Below are positions 47,178 to 55,863 of a stretch of 64,000 nt of DNA, in pieces. The notes under the pieces are model-generated. The model ran no database searches and was not told the origin of the DNA. It saw only the letters and a program-made list of their open reading frames with translations. The DNA lies in assembly GCA_963807775.1 (NCBI GenBank), contig CAWECY010000017.1, positions 62,001-126,000 of the forward strand, written 5' to 3'. Position numbers and translations under genes: made by a program. Source of the DNA: Bog-473 sp963807775 (GTDB taxonomy: Bacteria > Actinomycetota > Acidimicrobiia > Acidimicrobiales > RAAP-2). Within the stretch, counting starts at the first letter, position 1, and each line of letters opens with the position of its first letter.

Positions 47178-47574
47178 ACTTTTCTCCAAGCCTTCCGTAG
47201 AGCGGAGGCAACATGTGAAGCCCCCATACACCCATGCTGCACCTTCCATCCAGAGTTGCCCAGATCTGGCGCAATGCAGACCTTCAGCCCGGTCTGCGGC
47301 GTCCTTTCGGGACGTTGCTATCAAAGTCGGCCAGATGGTCCATGACGTCTTTCTTCCAATCGCTCGACCTACATATTCATCGACACCGGCGGAATGCCGT
47401 TGGCCACCGCCGACATCGGCGCCTGGACGATCGGCTGTTCAATCCCGCGCAGCTCGCAGACCGGCGTTCGCACCACTAGGACCAGCAGCCCCTTTCGCTC
47501 CAGCTCGCTGCTCGCTGCTCGCAACCAGCCTCGAGGTCGACCCGTCCGGGCGGCCCAAACAGATCCACAATCAG
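47178..47574. other. 397-bp gap with no gene seen
   Basis: Lies between the VOC gene start and the redoxin gene end. Overlapping open frames give low-complexity products with no family pattern. I see no RNA gene or repeat. Confidence 0.35.
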
Positions 47575-48177
47575 CTATGACTTATGCGACGTCGGCGTCG
47601 ACTGAGGAGCCCGCTTGTTCCATCCGTGAAAGTTGGAGTAATCGTCTGCATCCCAGGCCTCGCGCAGTCCCGGCTTGCTCAGATCCCAGTCGAGGCGGAT
47701 CTCGCTGGTAGCGGCGCGCAAATCGCGCCACAAGTCGTAGAACGACGGACGTCCCCAGAACCAGTACCCGTTGTAGACACTGTGAATCACCAGTCCCGGC
47801 TTGAGCACCAGCGTGTGGGGGATCATCGGGTCGTGATCGGGGTCGGTGTATTCCTGGATGTCGCGGTCCTTCTGAATCGTCCGAGCGGGATCGGAGAGGA
47901 AGGACCATTGGGCGCCGACTGAGGCGCGGAACTCTTGTGACGTGTGGTGGTCGTCGGTTGAGATCGTGACAATCTGGGTGTAGGCGACGGCGACCTTCGG
48001 ATAGTTCGCAGCGAGCTCCAGGTGCTGCTGGTGCTCCTTTGGACAGTAATTGCCCCGCGCCAGTGTGAGGACCAGTGGGTCGTCGCCTTGGATCTCACTG
48101 AGACTGCGCACCGTGTTGGTGTGATCCGGCAGGGAGTAGTCGGGGAAGGTGCCGCCGGGTCTGATGTCGGATCGCAT
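47575..48177 (-). CDS. Thioredoxin-fold redoxin (AhpC/TSA-like)
   Basis: 200 residues. PDYSLPDHTNTVRSLSEIQGDDPLVLTLARGNYCPKEHQQH holds the redoxin core with a single likely peroxidatic Cys (GNYCPKEHQ, family P-x3-T/S-x2-C). The region VTISTDDHHTSQEFRASVGAQW follows. The C-terminal half after about residue 120 is unusual (PMIPHTLVLKPGLVIHSVYNGYWFWGRP). It probably reduces peroxides or acts in thiol redox control. The start is ATG 48175-48177. Confidence 0.82.
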   Translation of the reverse strand: MRSDIRPGGTFPDYSLPDHTNTVRSLSEIQGDDPLVLTLARGNYCPKEHQQHLELAANYPKVAVAYTQIVTISTDDHHTSQEFRASVGAQWSFLSDPARTIQKDRDIQEYTDPDHDPMIPHTLVLKPGLVIHSVYNGYWFWGRPSFYDLWRDLRAATSEIRLDWDLSKPGLREAWDADDYSNFHGWNKRAPQSTPTSHKS

Positions 48178-48709
48178 GGATCACCGTCTCCTTCGTCGCC
48201 TCGAGCGCGCAACCATCTCGGTGGAGCCGAGCCCGTCCTGCCCAGCGACGGGCGAACTTATCGTCGCAAGACTAACCACCTAACCTCCACCGTCGCCTGC
48301 TCACGGCCGTATTGCGGTCCATGCGGGAGGGGATCCTTCACTTGTTCCGCGGGTCGTGGACCGGGTCGAGGTATTCGAGACCGAGCGGCCCCGATGGCCG
48401 ACACCTGGGTGATGTAAGCACCGGACTTTGTCCAGTGAAATGAGGGCTATCACCGGAGCACGATGACGATGCCGGGCGGGTACGCCTGCAGTCGTTCCTC
48501 GTCAAAACTGCCCAGCCCGATGCAGAAGACGGCGGCACGTGAGGTCAACCGGTGTTCACTCACCCGACCAGCCTGCGAATGACCGATAACTCTCACCTAT
48601 CCGGTCAGTCCGGACGACCGTTCGGCTCGCTGACAATGGGCGGCCGAACACCGAAGATCTGACGAAGAGCCAGCCCCAGTGGGATCGGTTCCACCAGCGG
48701 ACCGGAACC
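48178..48709. other. 532-bp gap left of the IS3 element
   Basis: Holds no gene I can assign. On the minus strand a short open frame, GTG 48561-48563 to TGA 48450-48452, reads SEHRLTSRAAVFCIGLGSFD and onward for 37 residues. It has no clear ribosome site and could be chance. Confidence 0.35.
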
Positions 48710-48730
48710 TGTCAAGCGATTTGAGACACC
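48710..48730 (+). repeat. IS3 left inverted repeat
   Basis: Matches the inverted right end, sharing TGTCA at the tip and TGAGACACC inside. Confidence 0.8.
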
Positions 48731-48733
48731 TTC

Positions 48734-49750
48734 TTATGACGCCTTCTGTGCAAGCTCCTCGGCCGGCACAGGCTCGTTGATCCAGGCCACGGTCGGCAGC
48801 TTCGGAGGCTGCGGCCGGCGGTGGCTGAACCGGACCGGGTTCGCGGCATAGGCCGCATCGAGGGTCTCGGCCCGTTGGGACCGAACCTCCTCCGCGGTGC
48901 CGTAGTGCACCGATGCCGGCGTGTGATAGCCGATGCCTGAGTGGCGGTGCTCGTGGTTGTAGGAGGCGAAGAAGGCCTCGCAGAACGCCCGGGCGTCTTG
49001 GATGCAACCGAAGCGTTCGGGGAATGTCGGGCAGTACTTGAGGGTCTTGAACTGCGCCTCGCTGTAGGGATTGTCGTTGCTCACGTGGGGCCGGCTGTGG
49101 CTGCGGCCGATGCCGAGGAACGTGAGCAGCTCGGTCACCGGGTTCGACGTCATCGACGAACCGCGATCCGCGTGGATGGTGAGCTGGTCCGGCGGGACCC
49201 GGTGACGCGCCACGGCGTCGGCGATGAGCTCCTTGGCCAGCTCGCCCGATTCGGAGGGCGCCACGCACCAAGCCACGACATAACGGCTGAAGATGTCGAG
49301 GACGACATAGAGGTCGTAGTACTCGCCGCGCTTTGGGCCCTTCAGCTTGGTGATGTCCCAGGACCACACGACGAGCGGGCGGTCGGCGACGAGCTCGGGC
49401 TTGACCTTGGCCGGGTGCGTCGCCTGACGGCGGCGCTCGCGCACCTCGTTGTTCGCCCGCAGGATCCGGTAGTAGCTGGACTCGGAGGCCAGGTAGACGC
49501 CCTCGTCGAGGAGCGTGAAGTAGACCTGGGCGGGCGAGCAGTCGGCGAAGCGCTCCGAGCGCAGCACCGCGAGCACGGCCTCGACCTCTTCGTCGGTCAG
49601 CTTGTTCGGCGGAGCCGGCCGGGGCTTGCGTTCGGTCGTGCGGCACGGTTTCAGCCTGCGGTAATGGCTGGCCCGGGCCCGCCCGACGGCGACACAGGCG
49701 CTCTTGGTGCCGAGCAGTGGCTCGACCACGGCGAAGCACTCGTCGATCAC
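48734..49750 (-). CDS. IS3-family transposase OrfB (DDE integrase core)
   Basis: 338 residues with the retroviral-type integrase core. The acidic triad is D in VVWSWDITKLKG, D in IHADRGSSM and E in NPYSEAQFK, and the last two are separated by exactly 35 residues, the DD(35)E spacing. A helical N-terminal part (IDECFAVVEPLLGTKSACVAVGRARASHYRRLK) precedes it. It starts at GTG 49748-49750, overlapping the orfA stop in a GTGA. IS3 elements usually join A and B by -1 frameshifting; here simple coupling is also possible. Confidence 0.93.
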   Translation of the reverse strand: MIDECFAVVEPLLGTKSACVAVGRARASHYRRLKPCRTTERKPRPAPPNKLTDEEVEAVLAVLRSERFADCSPAQVYFTLLDEGVYLASESSYYRILRANNEVRERRRQATHPAKVKPELVADRPLVVWSWDITKLKGPKRGEYYDLYVVLDIFSRYVVAWCVAPSESGELAKELIADAVARHRVPPDQLTIHADRGSSMTSNPVTELLTFLGIGRSHSRPHVSNDNPYSEAQFKTLKYCPTFPERFGCIQDARAFCEAFFASYNHEHRHSGIGYHTPASVHYGTAEEVRSQRAETLDAAYAANPVRFSHRRPQPPKLPTVAWINEPVPAEELAQKAS

Positions 49751-50193
49751 CGCTTCGGCTCCTCGCCTGACTGCTGGTCCGTCTCCGGAGTGCTCTGCGC
49801 CAGCAGCTGCGCCAAGAGCTCCGATGCTTTTCCCTGGGCCTCGAGCGCCGTGCGGTGGCGAGCCAGCTGGTCCTCGAGCTTGGCGTTGCGCCGGCGCAAG
49901 AGATCGAGCTCGCGCTCGGCCGCCGAGCGCTTCTTTCGGTGCTTGGGCGCCAGTCCCGAGAGGGCACCGACGTCTCGGGCCCGCTGCCACTCGACGATGT
50001 GGCTCGAGTACAGGCCCTCTCGGCGCAGCAGCGCTCCCTTGCCCCCGTCCTCGGTGATCTGCTCGTACTCCTCCAAGATGGCCAGCTTGTAGTCGGCGCT
50101 GAACTGGCGCCGCTTGGGTCTTGCCGCCGGATTGTCTTCGGCCACGGCCCCATTCTGGGCGCGTGTCGTCACAGGTGCTGATGTCATGGTCAT
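49747..50193 (-). CDS. IS3-family transposase OrfA (HTH subunit)
   Basis: 148 residues. The N-terminal HTH_Tnp_1 region (PKRRQFSADYKLAILEEYEQI, RREGLYSSHIVEWQRARD) binds the element's ends. A leucine-zipper-like coiled coil follows (ERELDLLRRRNAKLEDQLARHRTALEAQ). It begins at ATG 50191-50193, about 70 bp inside the right end. Confidence 0.92.
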   Translation of the reverse strand: MTMTSAPVTTRAQNGAVAEDNPAARPKRRQFSADYKLAILEEYEQITEDGGKGALLRREGLYSSHIVEWQRARDVGALSGLAPKHRKKRSAAERELDLLRRRNAKLEDQLARHRTALEAQGKASELLAQLLAQSTPETDQQSGEEPKR

Positions 50194-50242
50194 TTGGTCT
50201 ACGTGTTCCTGACTCGCCCTGGTGGGATGGTGGGCTACTGCC

Positions 50243-50264
50243 GGTGTCTCACGTCAGCCTGACA
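50243..50264 (-). repeat. IS3 right inverted repeat
   Basis: GGTGTCTCACGTCAGCCTGACA. This is the inverted partner of 48710-48730 and closes the element. Confidence 0.8.
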
Positions 50265-50489
50265 GACAGGGGACGGGCGCACCGAGCGAGCCGATTCGAG
50301 GCTCGAACTCGTCCCCGGTGCTGCCGGGCTGTTCCGTGTCCGGAAGACATCATCGAAACCTGCAAATGGCCGCCACCTGCTCAGATGCTTGGCCTGGACT
50401 TCGACGACGAGCGGCGCGAAGGTTGTTCGAGGACCGACTCCCGTACACGGGGCAGTGGCTATCGGCCCCGGTGGAGAGGAGCTGCGGTC

Positions 50490-50933
50490 GTGGACATGAA
50501 GCTCGAAGTGGTGGTGCCGCCGGTGTCCGATGCAGATCGGGCCAAGAGCTTCTACGAGTCGCTGGGGTGGCGCCTGGACGCCGACTTCGCCGGTGACGGT
50601 GGCTTCCGGGTGGTGCAGCTGACGCCGACGGGCTCGGCGTCCTCGATCATCTTCGGCAGCGGGGTCACCTCGGCCGCACCGGGCTCTGCTGAAGGTCTGC
50701 AGCTCGTCGTCACCGATATCGACGCGGCCAGGGCTGAGCTGGTCGACCGTGGTGTCGAGGTGAGCGAGGTGTTCCATGACGCCGGTGGGGTGTTCCATCA
50801 CGCCGGCACTGGGGCACGCGCTCCGGGTCCGACTCCTCAACACAAGAGCTATACGCCGTTCGCCTCGCTCAGTGATCCGGACGGCAATGGCTGGTTTCTT
50901 CAAGAGGTGACGACGCGCCTCCCGGGGCGGTGA
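50490..50933 (+). CDS. VOC/glyoxalase-fold protein
   Basis: 147 residues. KLEVVVPPVSDADRAKSFYESLGWRLDADFAGDGGFRVVQLTP and SDPDGNGWFLQEVTTRLPGR frame a single VOC domain. GGAGAGGAG upstream places GTG 50490 at a good distance; ATG 50496 is a second option. The IS3 right end is 225 bp upstream. The 61-aa gene starts 60 bp after its stop, so it probably belongs to the same operon as that gene and the reductase. Confidence 0.85.
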   Translation: MDMKLEVVVPPVSDADRAKSFYESLGWRLDADFAGDGGFRVVQLTPTGSASSIIFGSGVTSAAPGSAEGLQLVVTDIDAARAELVDRGVEVSEVFHDAGGVFHHAGTGARAPGPTPQHKSYTPFASLSDPDGNGWFLQEVTTRLPGR

Positions 50934-50992
50934 CCACACAGAGAGCTCATACCCGCCCGTCAGGCCGCTCTTCATCAGCAGGAGGTACTCCG

Positions 50993-51178
50993 ATGCCAGC
51001 CACCTACGATTCCGCCACCAATCTGGCCGCCGCTCTCCGCCGGGCTGCGGCTGCTCACGGCCTTCACGAACAAGAGGTCGGGCATCCCGACCCGGACTGG
51101 CCGGATTGGTACGCGCAGTACATGGTGGACGCGCAGTCCGGGCTCTCCGGTCCGGGCAGTCCCGGGGCGAGCGTATGA
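50993..51178 (+). CDS. Small protein of unknown function, coupled to a reductase
   Basis: 61 residues (ATYDSATNLAAALRRAAAAHG, then HPDPDWPDWYAQYMVDAQ). The acidic, aromatic C-terminus W-P-x-W-Y-A-x-Y-M is the most distinctive part and recurs, in my recollection, in short actinobacterial proteins next to VOC genes. AGGAGG precedes ATG 50993 closely. Its stop overlaps the next ATG (ATGA). Function unknown. Confidence 0.72.
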   Translation: MPATYDSATNLAAALRRAAAAHGLHEQEVGHPDPDWPDWYAQYMVDAQSGLSGPGSPGASV

Positions 51179-52518
51179 GCAGCTACGACGTCATCGTCTT
51201 GGGCGCCGGCTCGCCAGGCGAGCACTGCGCAGGGGAGCTGGCCGATGGCGGGCTGCGGGTCGCGGTCGTCGAACGCCAGCTGATCGGGGGCGAGTGTTCC
51301 TACTGGGCATGCATCCCTTCCAAGACGCTGCTGCGCCCCGGGGAGGCGGTCCAGGAGGCACGCGAAGCGGCGGCCAGCGCCCAAGTCGACGTCGAGGCGG
51401 CCCTGGCATATCGCGATTTCATGGTCTCGAACTACTCCGATGCCGGCCAGGAGCACTGGCTGGCGGACAAGGGTATCGACCTGCTGCGCGGCACCGGCCG
51501 GCTGGCCGGGGTGGGTGTGGTCGAAGTCGACGGAGTGCCGCATACCGCGGGACACGTTGTCGTGGCGACCGGCTCGGATCCGGTCGTCCCACCCGTCCCG
51601 GGCCTGGCCGACTTGGAGGGTCTCTGGAGCAACCGCGAGGTGACCGGTATGAAGGCCGTGCCACGGCGCCTGCTGATACTTGGTGGTGGGCCAATCGGCG
51701 CCGAGATGGCCCAGGCCGTGCGTCGTCTGGGCGGCGAGGTGGCCCTGGTCGAAGCGGCTGAACGTGTGCTCGCCCATGAGCCCGCGCCGCTGGGCGAGGC
51801 GCTGGGTGTGGTGCTACGCCGCGACGGGGTCGAACTGATGTTGGGTGTCCAGGCAACGGCGGCCCGACGCGAAGCCGAGGACTACGTCCTGACACTCGAT
51901 GACAGCCGCGAGGTGCGCGGCGACCACCTTCTCATCGCCACAGGCCGGCGCCCCCGCGTGGACGGGATCGGCCTCGACACCGTCGGCGTCGACGCTGACA
52001 GGCACGGCATCCCGGTCGACACCCACATGCGCGCCGGCGACGGACTGTGGGCCATTGGCGACGTGACCGGCGTGCGCTTGCTAACCCACGTGGGGAAGTA
52101 CCAGGGCGAGGTGGTCGCCGCCAACATCCTCGGCGAATCCCGTGAGGTCAACTACGAGGCCATTCCCAGTGTCGTGTACACGGACCCCCAAGCGGCGTCG
52201 GTGGGCGCCACAGAGGCCCCCTTTAGCGCGACCACCCCGCTCTCGGAGGTGGCGAAGACCGCTACTTACACCCACGCCTACGCACAATCAAACGGCTTTT
52301 TGACCCTCCTCAGCGACGGCAACATATTGACTGGCGCCTACGCCTTGGGACCCGAGGCCGGCGAGTGGCTGCAGCAAGCCACACTGGCTATCCGAGCCCG
52401 GGTGCCACTCGAGGTGCTGCGGGACACCATCCAGCCGTTCCCCACCTTCTCAGAGATTTACGTCGCTGCCCTCAAAGCGCTCCACAAGCAGATCGGGGCA
52501 GCGCGCCAGCCGGCGTAG
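51175..52518 (+). CDS. FAD/NAD disulfide reductase-family protein without the catalytic His
   Basis: 447 residues of the lipoamide dehydrogenase/mercuric reductase class. FAD site: YDVIVLGAGSPGEHCAGELA. Redox disulfide: C-x4-C as GGECSYWACIPSKTLLRP. NAD site: LLILGGGPIGAEMAQAVRRLG. Second FAD site: GDGLWAIGDVTG. The C-terminal dimer domain ends FPTFSEIYVAALKALHK, where the family normally has His-Pro-T; here the His is replaced (Q-P-F-P-T-F). The active disulfide is present but the proton-relay His is missing, so classical lipoamide chemistry is unlikely. ATG 51175 overlaps the previous stop. Confidence 0.87.
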   Translation: MSSYDVIVLGAGSPGEHCAGELADGGLRVAVVERQLIGGECSYWACIPSKTLLRPGEAVQEAREAAASAQVDVEAALAYRDFMVSNYSDAGQEHWLADKGIDLLRGTGRLAGVGVVEVDGVPHTAGHVVVATGSDPVVPPVPGLADLEGLWSNREVTGMKAVPRRLLILGGGPIGAEMAQAVRRLGGEVALVEAAERVLAHEPAPLGEALGVVLRRDGVELMLGVQATAARREAEDYVLTLDDSREVRGDHLLIATGRRPRVDGIGLDTVGVDADRHGIPVDTHMRAGDGLWAIGDVTGVRLLTHVGKYQGEVVAANILGESREVNYEAIPSVVYTDPQAASVGATEAPFSATTPLSEVAKTATYTHAYAQSNGFLTLLSDGNILTGAYALGPEAGEWLQQATLAIRARVPLEVLRDTIQPFPTFSEIYVAALKALHKQIGAARQPA

Positions 52519-52873
52519 AGGGATAGCCATGAAGCCAACCGGAGCCGGGCCGGACGATCCCCGCGGATCACCGAGACCCGCTCAACATTCGAGCGGGTGC
52601 TGACGTAGGCCCTTTTCGGTCTGGCGCGTCCCTTGGGGTGCCCGTGCGTCCACCCAGTTCCCACCCCGTCCATTGACTCCGCCCAGTAGGAGAGCGGTCT
52701 ACGACAGGCCACGTGAGGTGTTACAGCGGTAGTGCCTGGCTGACTAACCACCGAGCCCCGACCAAGTATCTCAACGGACTCCGGCTCGAGAGAGGCTGTT
52801 CCGTCTACCGGATTTGCCTACGGTGAGACAACAGCGTTTGCTCGTAGGTGCAGATTATGCTTGCAACGCTGGC
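52519..52873. other. 355-bp gap upstream of the repeat-hydrolase gene
   Basis: Contains candidate dispersed-repeat copy B (52648-52705). Nothing else recognised. Confidence 0.4.
52648..52705. repeat. Candidate dispersed repeat, copy B
   Basis: Resembles 58578-58640, sharing GTCCACCCAG-(A)TTCC, CCGTCCA and AG-GGAGAGCG-TCT-like blocks. By-eye similarity only. Confidence 0.35.
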
Positions 52874-54580
52874 ATGAAGCAGAGTGCGGTGGCTTTGAGG
52901 AGAGGATTGGCGAGTGCACTGCTGGTGATGGGTGTGCTCGTCGTGATATCCATCCATGCCGCAGCGTCTACCTACGACACACCTAGATTTGCCCTGCAGG
53001 CTGTGTCGGAGGCCGACGTGGGCGCGACGCCAGCTTCGACTCCCCCGGCGCCAACGCTTCCGCTGTCCAAGGCTTCGGTCACGGCAGCAGCGACCGGGGG
53101 GGCGGTTCTGGACGTCGGGAACGCGCCCGACTATGGGTCGTCGAGCGGACAATCACTCAATGAGCCGATAGTTGGGATGGCGAGAACGCCGGACGGTGGC
53201 GGGTATTGGCTGGTGGCCTCTGATGGCGGTGTCTTCAGCTACGGCGACGCCGGCTTTTTCGGCTCCGCGGGCGGAATGCAGCTCAACGAGCCGATCGTCG
53301 GCATGGCTCCCACCCCGTCGGGCCTTGGCTACTGGCTGGTGGGCTCCGACGGTGGCGTCTTCAACTACGGCAACGCCGGATTTTTCGGCTCTGAGGGCTC
53401 AATGCAACTCAACGAGCCGATCGTCGGCATGGCGCCTACCCCGTCAGGCCTTGGCTACTGGCTGGTGGCCGCCGACGGCGGGGTGTTCACCTTCGGCGAC
53501 GCCGGGTTCCATGGCTCCGCAGGCGGAATGCAACTCAACGAGCCGATCGTCGGCATGGCGCCCACCCCGTCGGGCCTTGGCTACTGGCTGGTGGGCTCCG
53601 ACGGTGGCGTCTTCAACTACGGCAACGCAGGATTCTTCGGCTCTGAGGGCTCAATGCAACTCAACGAGCCGATCGTCGGCATGGCGCCGACCTCGTCGGG
53701 ACTTGGGTACTGGCTGGTGGCCGCCGACGGCGGGGTGTTCACGTTCGGCGACGCCGGGTTCTACGGCTCTCCCGCAGGGACAGCCCTCGCACAACCAGTG
53801 GTGGGCATCGCGCCGACATTGCGGGGAGATGGCTACTGGTTGGTACAAGGAGACCGGAACCCTCTGCCCCAGCCACTCGGAGCACTCCTGTCCCCCGCTT
53901 TGGTCGAAGCCCTGAATCAACGCGCTGGAGGTGTGTCGGCGTCGGTGCTCGATCTCGCCACCGGATACACCTACAACTACCGACCGGGTCAGTATGGAAT
54001 CACCGCGAGCATCGTCAAGGTGGAGATCCTTGGCACACTGCTGGCCCAAGCTCAGACCGTTGGGCGAGGCCTGACCCCGACCGAGCAGTCACTGGCCGCT
54101 TCGATGATCGAGTTCAGTGACAACGACTCCGCTACCGACCTTTGGAACGAGGTCGGAGGGCCCTCCGCCGTCGGCGCTTTCGATCGATCGGTGGGAATGA
54201 CCTCCACCACACCCGCCCTCGCTTGGGGGCTAACTGTTACGACAGCTGCCGATCAGGTGGCGTTACTTCAGCATCTAGTCGAACCCAACCCGGTGCTCTC
54301 CTACGGTTCTCGGGTGTACGAGTTGGACCTGATGGAGCAGGTCACTCCCAGCCAGGCGTGGGGAGTCTCGGCGGGAACCGTCGTCGGGACGACGGTCGCG
54401 CTGAAGAATGGGTGGCTGCCCGTGGGATCCGAGTGGACGGTGAACAGCATCGGCTGGGTAAGCGGATCCGGGCGTGATTACCTGATCGGAGTGACCACGT
54501 CCAGCGACCCCAGCGAGGGGTACGGAATCGCCTCAATATCTGTGGTGGCCGATGCGGTCTGGAGCGCGCTTGGCCACTAA
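52874..54580 (+). CDS. Secreted GYWLV-repeat protein fused to a beta-lactamase-like serine hydrolase
   Basis: 568 residues. The signal segment is LASALLVMGVLVVISIHAAAS. Five to six 42-residue repeats (LNEPIVGMAPTPSGLGYWLV, SDGGVFNYGNAGFFGS) span about residues 95-330. The C-terminal 230 residues have a penicillin-recognising fold: S-x-x-K as ASIVKVEIL (Ser near 378), the S-D-N loop as FSDNDSAT (near 415), and K-N-G in ALKNGWLP (near 511) in the place of K-T/S-G. No Glu166 equivalent is clear, so it may be a D,D-peptidase or esterase rather than a true lactamase. Exported; a wall-acting enzyme is plausible. ATG 52874 is chosen because it leaves a clean signal peptide. Confidence 0.85.
   Translation: MKQSAVALRRGLASALLVMGVLVVISIHAAASTYDTPRFALQAVSEADVGATPASTPPAPTLPLSKASVTAAATGGAVLDVGNAPDYGSSSGQSLNEPIVGMARTPDGGGYWLVASDGGVFSYGDAGFFGSAGGMQLNEPIVGMAPTPSGLGYWLVGSDGGVFNYGNAGFFGSEGSMQLNEPIVGMAPTPSGLGYWLVAADGGVFTFGDAGFHGSAGGMQLNEPIVGMAPTPSGLGYWLVGSDGGVFNYGNAGFFGSEGSMQLNEPIVGMAPTSSGLGYWLVAADGGVFTFGDAGFYGSPAGTALAQPVVGIAPTLRGDGYWLVQGDRNPLPQPLGALLSPALVEALNQRAGGVSASVLDLATGYTYNYRPGQYGITASIVKVEILGTLLAQAQTVGRGLTPTEQSLAASMIEFSDNDSATDLWNEVGGPSAVGAFDRSVGMTSTTPALAWGLTVTTAADQVALLQHLVEPNPVLSYGSRVYELDLMEQVTPSQAWGVSAGTVVGTTVALKNGWLPVGSEWTVNSIGWVSGSGRDYLIGVTTSSDPSEGYGIASISVVADAVWSALGH
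53160..53860 (+). repeat. 126-bp tandem repeats encoding GYWLV units
   Basis: CTCAACGAG recurs at 53282, 53408, 53534 and 53660, exactly 126 bp apart. The units encode the same 42-residue repeat as at 30.4-31 kb but differ in sequence. Alternate units resemble each other (SDGGVFNYGNAGFFGSEG in units 2 and 4), suggesting a two-unit duplication of 252 bp. Confidence 0.9.
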
Positions 54581-54748
54581 CCGTTGTCAGTGAACCTATA
54601 ACCAGTACCAGAGCAGTGGCAGACTGAGTGATGCAGCGGAAACCCGCTCGTCCTCTGAAATCCTCGATAGCGGGACTTCAGCCTGAGATCCTTCTCGAAC
54701 GGCAATACGCAAGGACCGGCCTCGATCGTCTAGGGCTACCGCAAACTG

Positions 54749-55774
54749 TCATCCGAAGAAAACCTCGGCTTCCGCAAAGAGCTCCGGTGGCACCAGCTTG
54801 ATCGTCGAAATCGCTTCAGAGAGAGGCACGAGGTCGATCGAGGTCCCATGCAGCGCCACCATCTTACCGAAGTGACTGTCATGCAGAGCGTCTATCGCAT
54901 GTAGTCCAAATCTTGTGGCGAGCACCCGATCGAACGCTGTGGGGCTGCCACCGCGTTGTACGTGTCCAAGGACAGTGGTGCGTGCTTCTTTTCGAGTGCG
55001 TTGGGCGATCTCGGACTCCAATAGATTTCCAATGCCGGAGAGACGCACATGGCCGAAAGGGTCCACCTCACCATCCCGGGGTGGCAACGTACCCTCTAGG
55101 GGAATAGCTCCTTCGGCAACGACGATAATTGGCGCATAGTGACTCGCAAATCGATGTTCGATGAACGCACACACTTCATCGATGTCGAAGGGACGTTCGG
55201 GTATCAGTATCGCGTTTGCACCACCGGCGACCCCAGAGTGCCAGGCGATCCAACCCGTGTGACGTCCCATGACCTCGACAATGAGCACACGATGGTGACT
55301 CTCCGCCGTCGTGTGCAGTCGATCGATGGCTTCGGTCGCAACCGTCACCGCGGTGTTGAAACCGAACGTGTAGTCGGTGGCTCCGAGATCGTTGTCGATG
55401 GTCTTTGGAACGCCTACGATAGGAAGGCCAATCGCAGCAAGCTTGGACGCCACCCCCAACGTGTCCTCACCCCCGATGACAACGAGACCCTCGACACCTA
55501 GGCGATTTATCGTGTCGACAATCAGGCGTTCACCGTTGTCACCCTTATAAGGGTTGGTTCGGCTGGACCCCAAGATCGTGCCTCCCCGCGGAAGAATGCC
55601 ACGGACCGCGGCGACATCAAGCGGCATCGAGTCCCCTTCCATCGGTCCTCGCCACCCGTCACGAAATCCGACGAACTCGTCGCCGTAGACCTTGACGCCC
55701 TTGCGAACGACAGCTCGGATTACGGCGTTCAGACCCGGGCAGTCACCGCCGCCAGTCAGCACCCCTATTCGCAC
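54749..55774 (-). CDS. 6-phosphofructokinase, pyrophosphate-type signature
   Basis: A 341-residue phosphofructokinase of the actinobacterial group III type. Signatures: VRIGVLTGGGDCPGLNAVIRAVV, GGTILGSSRTNP, PKTIDND, TAESHHRVLIVEVMGRHTGW and the substrate loop LGHVQRGGSPTAFDRVLATRFG. The residues that set the phosphoryl donor read GGED (D at position 104) and PKTIDND (K at 124). D104 with K124 is the pattern of pyrophosphate-dependent enzymes such as that of Amycolatopsis methanolica; ATP enzymes have G104. The start is GTG 55772-55774. The IS21 element begins only 24 bp upstream and displaces the native promoter. Confidence 0.9.
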   Translation of the reverse strand: MRIGVLTGGGDCPGLNAVIRAVVRKGVKVYGDEFVGFRDGWRGPMEGDSMPLDVAAVRGILPRGGTILGSSRTNPYKGDNGERLIVDTINRLGVEGLVVIGGEDTLGVASKLAAIGLPIVGVPKTIDNDLGATDYTFGFNTAVTVATEAIDRLHTTAESHHRVLIVEVMGRHTGWIAWHSGVAGGANAILIPERPFDIDEVCAFIEHRFASHYAPIIVVAEGAIPLEGTLPPRDGEVDPFGHVRLSGIGNLLESEIAQRTRKEARTTVLGHVQRGGSPTAFDRVLATRFGLHAIDALHDSHFGKMVALHGTSIDLVPLSEAISTIKLVPPELFAEAEVFFG

Positions 55775-55793
55775 GAACGGGAGCGTACACAGG

Positions 55794-55798
55794 GCCGG
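55794..55798 (+). repeat. IS21 target duplication, left copy
   Basis: GCCGG, repeated exactly at 58445-58449 on the far side of the element. Confidence 0.8.
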
Positions 55799-55804
55799 TG
55801 TAAA

Positions 55805-55863
55805 TGCTGATCGAAAATCGGAGCACCTGCTGACGCTTTCGCGCTGATCGAAAATCGGAGCAC
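55805..55863 (+). repeat. IS21 left terminal repeats L1 and L2
   Basis: Two direct copies of a 22-bp motif at 55805-55826 and 55842-55863, which differ only at the first base (T versus C). These are the binding sites for the IstA transposase. Confidence 0.88.

Larger units (their letters stand above)
48710..50264 (-). mobile_element. IS3-family insertion sequence
   Basis: A 1555-bp element with orfA and orfB on the minus strand. The left end is TGTCAAGCGATTTGAGACACC (48710-48730). The right end, read inward from 50264, is TGTCAGGCTGACGTGAGACACC; both start TGTCA and share TGAGACACC. The ends have the TG...CA form of IS3 elements. I see no target duplication (ACC on the left, GAC on the right), so the flanks may have rearranged since insertion. 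Both transposase frames are intact. Confidence 0.85.
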
